Assembly (NCBI GenBank): GCA_034769895.1
Contig: CM068372.1
Span: 234,254,843 to 234,318,842, forward strand
DNA length: 64,000 nt
Reading direction: 5' to 3'
Origin: Magicicada septendecula
Lineage: Eukaryota; Arthropoda; Insecta; Hemiptera; Cicadidae
Position 1 is the first letter of the stretch; every line of letters begins with the position of its first letter. A program made the position numbers and the translations under genes. Under the pieces are notes generated by a model, which saw only the letters and a list, made by a program, of their open reading frames with translations, searched no databases and was not told the origin of the DNA. Shown here piece after piece: positions 54,911 to 64,000 of the stretch.

Positions 54911-55243
54911 TGCAATGAAAAAATATGTACTGTACAAGTTTATTTTAAAACTAATATTTACAAATTGTCTGTAGTTTAAAAGGCAGGTGAAATAAGATTC
55001 ACGCAAAAAATGTGACTAAGTATAAAACACTATATTGTTTAAAGTACAAATTGTTTATGGAGTTTACAAGTTTACATATAGTAGTTTACTGCTTGATAAT
55101 ACAAGTTTACAAAGTTTACATAATGGAGTTTACTGCTTGCAGCTGGCGCACAGAATCGGCACTGCCTGTCTCCAGACTCCCCACCCTCACCGCTGCTGGA
55201 TTTGTAGTGGGACAGTCTCCCTACTCTTGACAGACGTTGAACA
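54911..55243 (-). mobile_element. Probable 3' LTR of the BEL/Pao element (left edge unknown)
   Basis: In minus sense TGTTCAACGTCTGTCAAGAG begins right after a purine-rich tract, giving an LTR start at 55243. The other end cannot be set because I found no matching 5' LTR to the right of gag. Repeated GAGTTTACAAGTTTACA-like words occur within. Confidence 0.4.
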
Positions 55244-55262
55244 AGCCGCCCCCGTTAAAGGC
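55244..55262 (-). other. Polypurine tract of the BEL/Pao element
   Basis: Minus-sense AACGGGGGCGGCT sits between the pol stop codon (55270-55272) and the putative LTR start. Confidence 0.45.
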
Positions 55263-55269
55263 GCAGACT

Positions 55270-58200
55270 TCAATCATCTGGAAGAGGACAAAGCTTGACG
55301 AGAGCTCGTTTAGTCAAACCTCGAGAAGTTCGGATCGTAGCAACACGAGCTTTTCCGTCCAACCCAATGTGAAGTTCAACGACACGGCCAATTTCCCAGT
55401 GTAGTGGTGGTCTGAAATCTTCTCGAATGACCACTAGAGAGCCTGGTTGGGGAGGGGGAAAATCCTTGGTCCATTTATTTCTCTGTTGTAATGTAGCTAA
55501 GTATTCGTTTGATCAGCGTTTCCAAAAATTCCGATACATTTGTTGAACGTGTTGCCAGTAATCTAATCTATTCATTTTTAAATACGTCAAGTCAGGTACA
55601 GGGAAAGATGATAAGGTTTCACCTATAAGAAAATGAGCGGGCGTTAAAGGGTATAAGGCATTAGGATCAGTGGATAAAGGTGTCAAAGGTCGAGAATTTA
55701 CGCAAGCTTCAATCTTAATGAGTAATGTTTCTAATTCGTCATAAGACAGAATACGTGTTCGCAGTACTCGTTTAAGATGACCTTTAACTGATTTAACTCC
55801 CGCTTCTCACAAGCCACCGAAGTGTGGCGAGTGAGGTGGAATGAAATGCCAGTTTATAGATGCAGACGCGCAAAATGACGAGTTGATATTGATGGTTTTC
55901 AGTCGTAAATAGCTGACGAAGTTCGATGAGTTCATTCTTCGCTCCGACAAAGTTAGTGCCATTATCTGAGTAGATGTTTTTGATCTTCCCGCGTCGTGCC
56001 ATCATTCTATCAAGAGCTTCTAGGAATTTTGTTGTTGTTAAATCTGGTACCAATTCGAGATGAATAGCTTTGGTAGACATGCAAACGAAGAGCCCTACAT
56101 ATGCCTTTACAGGATGAGATTTTCATTGTAAAACTCTCCGATAGTAGAAAGGGCCGCAGAATTTTCAAAAGGACGAGAAGGTTGAACTCGGCAAGCAGGT
56201 AGGTCGACCATTAAATGTTTAGCTGCTCTTGGCATCGACCTACTACATTTAAAGCATTTTCTTACGATGGATTGGGCTAACACCTTCCCATTAATAGGCC
56301 AATATTTCGTCCTTATTACTGCTGTAAGAAGTGCTTGAGGACCCGTATGAAGTGTGGTAGTATGAGTTTCATGAAATATCAATTTTGTAATTTGATGATC
56401 AGGTGGGAGCAGAATTGGGTTTTTGCAATCTGAAGGTATTAAATCATGTTTTAGTCTACCACCAACACGAAGAATGCCTATCTCATCTACATATGGTGCA
56501 AGTGATTTTATGTTATTGCTTACGGTCTTCTTTTTCTGAAGTCTGTCTATGTCGTCAGAGAATGTACGTTGGGCTAATTTTATCCATACTAATTCTGCAT
56601 TGTGCAAGTCCTCCGGTGTGAGATGTCCTATGGTTCGGTTTGAAGGATTTTTACAGTTCTTAATAAAAGGTCGGCATAAAGCAGTAATTCTTAGAAGTTT
56701 CGTCCAAGATGAAAATTTCTCAATCAACTCAAATGATGAAGAATTAGTACAATGTATGTTAATTTTCCTTTTTCTTTCTTCAAATTCTGAATCAACAGGA
56801 GTAGTTAGAATTGTCTTGGGCCAATTGCACTCTGTGCTTGTCAGCCACTGAGGTCCGTGCCACCATAGCTTATTTTTTATGAGCGTTTGAGGAGACGTAC
56901 TTCTAGATATTAAATCAGCTGGGTTGTCTTGAGATCTAACGTGCTTCCAAGTACAGTTGTTTGTTAGTTCATGAATCTGTGAAACTCTGTTCGCTACAAA
57001 GGTCTGCCAAGTTTTGGGAGATGAGTTTAACCAATGCAACACTATGGTTGAGTCAGTCCACAGAGTGATGCTCCTAATTTGTATCCTTTCCAAGGAATTC
57101 AAAGTTTTGTTTAATAGCTGAGACAACAGAAGTGCTGCACATAATTCTAATCTGGGCAAAGTTAGTTGCTTAAGTGGTACAACACGAGACTTGGAACATA
57201 ATAGTTTAACTGTAATCTCACTATTTTCTTGGATGGTCCTTATATACAAACATGATCCGTACGCCCTCTCAGATGCATCAGCAAAACCATGTATCTCATA
57301 TTCTTGATTGGAAGTGCCACTTAATACGCTTCTTTCCACGGCTAGTTGGTTTAGATCTTGCAATGAATTTCTGTAAACGTTCCAGTTCTTCAGTATGTTG
57401 GCGGGAACTGGTTGATCCCATCCAAAGTCCTTTATAGACCATATCTCTTGCATAAATAATTTTGCTGTGATGACTACTGGTGAGATAAGGCCAATAGGAT
57501 CAAAAATTTTGGAAATGTCAGAAAGTATTACTCGTTTAGTTACAAGCTTAGGTGCTTCAGAAAGACTAACATGAAACTGAAATGTGTCATTTGAAGGCTG
57601 CCATAAAATACCTAGGGCCTTGGTTGACTTGTTTTCAGATTCTTCAATGAGGAATCCTGCTTCAATATTTTCACTTGGGATATTGTTTAAGATCATAGGT
57701 GATCTTCGCACACCATTTTCATAGTTCAAAACCTCCTCTTTCTAAGAGATTTATCAGTTGTCTTTGCATTTCAATAATTTGATCAAGCGAATCAGTTCCT
57801 GTCAATACATCGTCTACATAGAAATCATGTTGTAAAGTCTCTGAAGCTACAGGGAAAATGTGCTTTTCGTCTTCAGCAAGCTGAAATAGAGTTCTTATTG
57901 CGAGAAATGGAGCTGACGCGATACCGTAAGTGACTGTCTTGAGTCGATATGTAGAAATTGGGTCAGTTGTGTTATCACGCCAAAGAATTCGTTGATAGTC
58001 TCGTTGAGTTTCATCTAGTAACACCTTACGGTACATTTGTTTGATATCTGCAGTGAAAACATACATATGAGTACGGAATGACAACAATATTGAGATTAAA
58101 TCGCGTTGTATTGTAGGACCAACCATGAGAACATCGTTGAGTGATTTATTTGTAGACGTCTTCGATGAGGCGTCGAAAACCACACGTAGTTTGGTTATAG

Positions 58201-59488
58201 AGCTTGACTCTTTCAGGACAGGATGATGAGGCAAATAGTATACTTTGTCAGGTTCGGATTTCTCAGATATCTTCTCCATTTCCTCGTTCTCTAGGTACTC
58301 GTTTAGAAATAAAGTATAATTTTCCTTGAGTTCAGGATTTCTGTTGAGTTTACGTTCCAAGGCTAGAAAACGCCTGAAAGCTTGATCCTTTGACTCACCG
58401 AGAGAAGTTGTTGGATCAGTCGAAAACGGAAGCTTAACAACATATCTGCCATCTGGCTGACGTTTTATGTTCGCCTCATAATGATTTTCACATGCTTCCT
58501 CTTCATAGGATTGTTTCTTCTTATTTGGAATTTCTTCTATCTTCCAAAAGGATGAGATAAGATTTTCTAGATTTGCTGATACGGAGGTAAAACACACCGT
58601 GTTCAGAGTTGAATAAAGTTTACTTGTAGACTCATCAGAAGCTAGCTTGCCACTAACAATCCAACCAAAGGCTGTATTCTGTATAACAGGTAGGTTATCT
58701 CCGAGTTTAATGTGGCCTTTACGTAAAGTGTTATAAAAGACACTTGCGCCAAGTAAGACGTCAATTCCTCTCGATTTGTAAAAGTGATCATCAGCGAGAT
58801 TCACTCCGTCAGGGATACTTAAAGTCGGGAGATTTGAAGAGGTTGGTAGATCCTTAGTGATTTTTCCTAGAACCAGAAAGTCAATTTCTTCTTCATAATT
58901 ACTGAATCTTGACTTGACTTTAGTGCGTACAAATGAATTGGTTGAAACGCCTGTATTTCCAATACAGTTGACTGACACATTTGTTTTGGAGGTTTTCAGG
59001 CCTAAAGAAGATATAAGTGATTGACTTATAATATTAGACTGACTGCCGCTGTCTAACAATGCACGGCAAGGATAGGCGTCACCTTGATTATCAAAAATAA
59101 GAATAATAGCAGTGGCAAGAAGTACTTCACCGCTGATGCTTGAACATGCAGAAATGGTATGGTTTTGATTTGAAGGGTTAACCTTTTCCTTTTGTCCGTC
59201 ATTATGAAGTACAGTATGATGACGTCCTTCGCAATGTTTGCAAATATGCGGACTTTTGCATTGTATGGTTTTGTGTCCTACTCTTAAACAGTTTATACAA
59301 AGATTCAGTTTCTTTATTTTGTCGAGTCGTTGAGATAAGTTAAGACTCAACAACTGTTTGCAGGTAAACGTGGTATGGCCTTCTTTACAAACAGCGCAAG
59401 CAGGTTTAGATACGCTAACTGTATGGAATGAAGGTTTGTTTACTGGAGAAGGGTGTTGAAATTTGTGTTTGTTTTCCTTTGGGGGAAC
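55270..59488 (-). pseudogene. pol: BEL/Pao pol: zinc knuckles, protease, reverse transcriptase, RNase H, integrase
   Basis: In order: three zinc-knuckle-like motifs (CAVCKEGHTTFTC, CINCLRVGHKTIQC, CKHCEGRHH); aspartic protease (ALLDSGSQSNIIS); reverse transcriptase (LRVVFDASS, FTADIKQMYRKV, HDFYVDDVLTG); RNase H (IHGFADAS, LPRLELCAA, WTDSTIVLHW, NPADLISR); integrase H2C2 zinc region (HETHTTTLHTG ... CFKCSR); integrase core (NIYSDNGTNFVGA). Damage: TGA at 57719-57721 plus a frame change beside it, loss of the first integrase Asp region near 56,110-56,150, a frame change near 55,880, and TGA at 55807-55809 in place of the Trp before EAGVKSVK. The C-terminal tail runs to TGA 55270-55272. It is one long BEL-type reading frame, now inactive. 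Confidence 0.9.
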
Positions 59489-60475
59489 TCAGCCTATATC
59501 TGTAGAGTAGCTTTCTTCTCTGACTTCTTGTATCATGCACTGTTCATAAATAAACTGCATTAACAACTTGAATGAATATGGTTTGGAGTTATTATTAGGG
59601 ATCTGTGAACCACTAATCTTGTTACCGACATCTAATTCTTCATACTCATCACTAACATGTTTTGCATGGTAAGATTCCCAGCGGTCTCGTGTTTCAGAAT
59701 CCAATTTTTCTGTAATTAAAAACACTAGAAGTGTACCTCATTGACCTGTTGGTTCGCCTAAATTATTTAATGCAGTTAAATGGTTCGTGACAGTATCGTA
59801 TAAATGTTTCAGTTTTAACGCAAGCGGTTTGTCAAGACGTTTGAAGTTTAAAATACCCTGTACGTGGGCCTTAATACTGAGTCTATTATTCTTGAATCGT
59901 CGTTTAAGAGTTGTCCAAGCTATGTCATAATTGTCCGCGGTAACCTTTAATTCTTTAATGGTTCTTAAAGCTTCACCAGAAAGACAAGAGCGTAAGTAGT
60001 AGAATTTTTGTATTTTTGGTAATTTGGTAGAATTGTGTATCATCGATTCAAAGACATCGTGGAAATCGGTCCAGTCTTCGTATTTTTCGGAGAACGAAGG
60101 TAAAGGCATATCGAGAAGTTTAATATTATCAGATACATCCAGTTGTTGTGTAGGAGGGTGTGAGTTAATCGACATATTACTGTTTTCATGTGATGATAAA
60201 ATGTCTTCAATCTTGTCTCTAATCTCAAAATAATCGTTCTCAAATTCGGAGTATTCATCATCTTGATAATTACTATCGTCACTAGGAAATGCATCAATTT
60301 CTGCTTGAACCGCATTGAAATCTGACCAACATTCTTCTAGCTTTTCGCGTCTAGATTTTAAAGATGACAATGAATGACTTTTAAGACTGAAGGATAAAAC
60401 GAAATTTGTTATTCGAGTTACTCGCGCCTTTATCTGTCCACGTTTACGTGTTAAAGTTTTCATATTAGCATCCAT
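59489..60475 (-). pseudogene. gag: BEL/Pao gag region, two TGA stops
   Basis: ATG at 60473-60475. The protein begins with a basic helical segment, then a Ser/Asp-rich linker, then the gag domain characteristic of BEL/Pao elements (LPSFSEKYEDWTDFHDVF, KFYYLRSCLSGEALRTI, AWTTLKRRFKNNRL). TGA codons at 59738-59740 (at a position normally Trp) and 59489-59491 interrupt it, but frame is kept through into pol, so gag and pol were one polyprotein frame. Confidence 0.9.
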
Positions 60476-62727
60476 CTTAAACGAGTATAGGGATTACAAA
60501 GTACAGTAATAATAAACTAAATAATAAAAAGAAGTAATAATAAAAGTACTGGTAACATGAACTAAGAATAAGAATGTAAATAATACTACTGATAACTATA
60601 ATAACTTAGATACAAGTAAATATTAATAATTTGCCTTAACTGCTAATGATACTGATAATCTATTAATAATATACGGTATTGTGTTCAAAAATACATTGTG
60701 TAATATCTTTACATGAGTTGAGTTGAACTGCAATACAATTAAGAGTTTATCGCGTACAAAGAATAAAAATATTATAATACTATCTTAATGGGTATATTTA
60801 TAATAGTTATAATAATAACTCATGGGTATGATTTAATAACATAATGATTTAATCTGTGTAACATAAATTCAAATTATTGGAAAATTCCATTCGATACATA
60901 AGGTTGTCACAGGGTCGATATTTATCTCAGGATTTATAATTAAAATAATTTTAATATATTTCGTGGGAATTCTTGTGGCTGCTACGAAAAGTCCCTTTGC
61001 ATGTTGATTAATAATAGAGAGTACCTTTACAAACAATATATTACTTATAATCTAAAAATTTACACAAATTATATATTAAGTTACATACAAGTTTTGACGA
61101 TATTCAATTTGTCCGTCTCAGAAAATAATGTAGTTTATTAATGTGGACAATAAATGTTTTCCTTGTAATCACTGTTAGCTTATATATTGAATTTGGTTGC
61201 ACTTTAAAATGTTGACTAGTGATTAGTGTTAGTGTAAATTGTTATATTGTCTAGTGGTTGTTTCTTGTTGAAAAAAAATATTGTCAAATTATACTTTACA
61301 CATCTAGACGATATTGCTGAAGGGTTCCTGGTCTATTCTGAATATTTTTCTTGATTGTGTGTATTATTTGTTCATGAAAATTGTAGTGGAAGGATTATTA
61401 TCTTCGATGATGGTCCTTCAGATCTTCTTTCACAAACGGGTTATCTATTTTTATATATTTTTAATTACCTCTAGACACGCACTATTCAACTGCTTTCCAT
61501 CACAATTAACAATTAAGTGTTATTTCTTCTTTCTTTTAGTTACCTAACTCATACAAATTTCTTAAATTTTGATTGGTCATTTATGTACAGTTTAAATGTT
61601 ATAGGATCAACACCCATTACCTACATTATATTTTATAAATTACCTTTAATAGATAATTTTATTATTATACTCTAATTATATATGCAATGTTTATACAATT
61701 ATTAATTAGATAATTATAAACAATTTGATACTAAACATGCCTCAGTTTATAACTGTAAAACCTTATTAATTTGAATTTCTATGATATGTGGTAGAACAAT
61801 TTGTTATGATTGATTGTAATTTCTACTTTGACTACCTGAGATAAATATATTTACATAAATTAACTGGTGACATAAAATCTTATAACATATAACAAAACTT
61901 TTAATAATAATAATTGTTTTTGACAGTTTTAGTTTATTTATACTCCTAAACTATTGTCTGTATGATAAACTAAAATTCTGTCTAATAATAACAAAACACT
62001 TCCATCAAAAATAATTACACTGTTTAACGGTAGTCTGTGTCGCTATTTCTTATGATCACACTCATTACTTTAAAGGTTTGTGTCCCTTTTCCTTTCCTTG
62101 ATTATAGGCCTATATGATTATAATTAATACAATTTTATTATATGGATTAGGTACTCTTTATTGGGTTTGGATTATTATTCAGGGTAAGTTGATTAGGCCT
62201 ACTAGGTTTATTTATTTAACTTTTTTCTGTTTACTGCCCTATTCTACTGGGTTATTTCTGGGTTTCTGGATAATATTATATAAGTCAAACCAAATAGTTT
62301 TCCTTTAATTTGCTTTCAATTATTATTTCTTGTTTCTTCTCTGGATCGGATTTCATTATTATTCACTATTATTTTGTAACATTTTGTTTCGTTACAATAT
62401 TAACAAGAATATAAAGAATGTTCATTAACTACGAATGTCATTACAAAAACTGTCATTAAGCAATCAGTAACATTTAGTTAGCATTGACAAAGAGTTCTTT
62501 GTTCTCTGAGCTACGCCACCGCTGGCTAGAACCATAAAAAGAGTGACCTGCTACGCACATAAAAACTTTTACTAAGCAACACTTGACAAAAAAATGACGC
62601 CACACAAGCTGTGGCGTAATAGGTTTCTTTATAGCAAGGGTTAGCGTTAAATGGAAGCTAGACCTTAACTTAAACGTTTAAATCAAGTGTTTTTTTTTTT
62701 TGTAATTATTCGAGATCCGGACTATGC
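60476..62727. other. AT-rich stretch; 5' LTR of the BEL element not identifiable
   Basis: No sequence matching the putative 3' LTR (GACAGACGTTGAACA) is seen here, and no primer site could be recognised. Either the 5' LTR is lost or it has diverged. No supported gene. Confidence 0.35.
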
Positions 62728-63116
62728 TCAAATTGCGGTGAAATATTTCTTTTCCTATTCTTCTATACTATATAAGCACGAAAAAAATTATTTTAAACGG
62801 GGGTCGAACCTATTTACGGAGAAAAAAAATTAAATAATTACTCCCATAAGCGCGCATGTAAAGTGAATGACCGCCATGTTATCTAAGAAACGGCGCACAG
62901 TTACACAGCGAATGAGTTATGACGTCATTGCGGAGAGTACTCAGCGCTGTACTTCCTAAGTTTACGCGGCAAATAACGTAGCGTTTTTGGCGCCTTACGG
63001 GAGAAATTATTTAATTTTTTTTCTCCGTAAATAGGTTCGACCACCGTTTAAAATTATTTTTCTCGTGTTTATATAGTATAGAAGAATAGAAAAAGAAATA
63101 TTTCACGGCAATTTGA
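62728..63116. repeat. Fold-back/MITE-like inverted repeat, about 125-bp arms
   Basis: Left arm 62728-62853 and right arm 62990-63116 are reverse complements with scattered mismatches (sharing GGTCGAACCTATTTACGGAG and CTATTCTTCTATACTATATA). The 136-bp centre is GC-richer and non-coding. It is probably a non-autonomous DNA element. Confidence 0.75.
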
Positions 63117-63119
63117 ATA

Positions 63120-63122
<3 letters not shown>

Positions 63123-63158
<36 letters not shown>
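63123..63158. repeat. (CA)n microsatellite
   Basis: About 18 uninterrupted CA units beside the inverted repeat. Confidence 0.95.
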
Positions 63159-63160
<2 letters not shown>

Positions 63161-63202
63161 TGTAATCCATGCATATAATTATGAAAAGATGAAAATCTTA
63201 CC

Positions 63203-64000
63203 TTAGTGTGTCGGGGGATACAAATCGGCTGCGGCTCTGAAAAAGGCGTGCACGCGATGGCCGTCATATAGCGGGTACCGGCGCTTGAACATGTATTCCG
63301 CCAGGTATCCAACGAAATGTTCTTCTCTCCGCCCGAATCGTGGGATACCATGGCGGACTTCTCTCCACGCCCTCTCCACGGTGTTAGTATGAGCGCCGGT
63401 TGCGGGGTCCACGAAGTTTTGCTGGTGATTCACACTTTGGTGAATGAACCCCGCTTCTTCCAGGCAATCATATGCTTTCCAGCAATCGCTTATGATAGTT
63501 GTGCCTGGAAGAATCCACTTCTCAATGATATTGAGCAGAGTAGTGGAATCCCGGCGCTCCACCGGTTCGAGAAAACACTATCCAGAACCGCGTTCCACTC
63601 CCCCGAACACCCACTGCCCTTTAATAAGCCTGCCCCGATTATACTTGCGACGCCCAAATTTGGCCTCGTCGACTTCTACAGTCTTACCAGGGCCCCCCAG
63701 TTTGGCTGAGGAGCGCTGGGCGTCGAAAATAAAAACCTCCCGACAAAAACTGTACCAGTCGACGATGAAGTTGGAGGTCACACCACAGTTCCACATGAGA
63801 AAGCGTTGGCGAGGCGGTTTGGTATGTAGGAAATGGCAGACCAGGTTGAAGTAGGTTGAGATAGGATGGCGGGTATTCGACAGGAAACTCCCTTCTCGTG
63901 CGGACCACTTGATGTTACACCTCCTTTTTTTTTTGCCAACTTCTCGCAAATTTTGACATCGAAAATGTAATCTCTCTCTATTCAATTCGAGTAAGGAGCC
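63203..64000 (-). pseudogene. Merlin-family (IS1016/ISXO2-like) transposase, one TAG, start beyond window
   Basis: The minus frame is open from the window edge to 63203 except for a TAG at 63578-63580 between GGVERGSG and CFLEPVERRD. The family pattern is clear: a Cys-containing N-terminal part (HFRCQNLREVGKKKRRC, SAREGSFL), then EVDEAKFGRRKYNRGR, GQWVFGGVERG, IISDCWKAYDCL and NTVERAWREVRHGIPRFGRR. The D, D and E of the catalytic triad (EVDEAKFG, ISDCWKAY, TVERAW) are all present. Relatives usually have Lys at the TAG, an AAG-to-TAG change. The N-terminal end lies to the right of the window, so the start codon is not seen. Confidence 0.85.

Noticed and set aside
60476-62727. 5' LTR of the BEL element
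   Set aside because: No match to the putative 3' LTR end and no recognisable primer-binding site.

Overview
The window is eukaryotic and looks like a repeat-rich arthropod genome, most likely an insect. It is AT-rich and mostly non-coding. Nearly every open reading frame of size belongs to a transposable element. The mixture present (BEL/Pao, gypsy-like gag, pogo with PHD finger, mariner, Merlin, hAT, a Sola-like element, a Helentron-type helicase, fold-back repeats) fits that source. I see no tRNA, rRNA, CRISPR array or convincing host housekeeping gene.

Layout. 1-2.6 kb: a gag-like reading frame of an LTR retrotransposon (minus strand) with its primer-binding site; pol would lie left of the window. 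2.6-6.0 kb: AT-rich, no gene seen. 6.03-21.06 kb: a tandem LTR array (truncated LTR, internal, LTR, internal, LTR; minus sense) of a non-autonomous element with 2.95-kb LTRs, an initiator-Met-tRNA-type primer site and gag-like frames but no visible reverse transcriptase. 22.7-24.4 kb: an inverted-repeat element and an internally deleted mariner. 25.7-29.1 kb: a pogo element (pogo-1) with terminal repeats, a transposase lacking its second catalytic Asp and a frame-shifted PHD finger. 30.3-33.15 kb: a structurally complete, Sola-like DNA transposon with an intact reading frame and an AAAT target duplication. 34.2-46.3 kb: a 347-bp hairpin, an intact Helitron/Helentron-type helicase, a near-identical 4.37-kb inverted duplication containing a second pogo family (pogo-2), and a 12-nt-loop fold-back repeat abutting the second, truncated helicase. 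46.9-48.3 kb: about 160-bp tandem repeats. 49.0-51.4 kb: a broken BED-finger hAT transposase. 51.5-54.9 kb: two small minus-strand genes flanked by related GC-rich modules. 55.2-60.5 kb: a decayed BEL/Pao gag-pol. 62.7-64 kb: a fold-back repeat and a Merlin transposase running off the window.

The genes do not form a pathway; this is a nested transposon landscape. The observations I consider strongest are: (i) the 4.37-kb palindrome whose junction lies at the end of a pogo element; (ii) two divergent pogo families that keep the same spacing of iterated internal sites, including an inverted pair inside a predicted 5' intron; (iii) a transposase-to-PHD frame change in the same (-1) direction in both, lying exactly on an A-AAA-AAA heptamer in pogo-1; and (iv) the compact two-gene module at 51.5-54.9 kb. 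All functional assignments come from reading the sequence; no database search was run.
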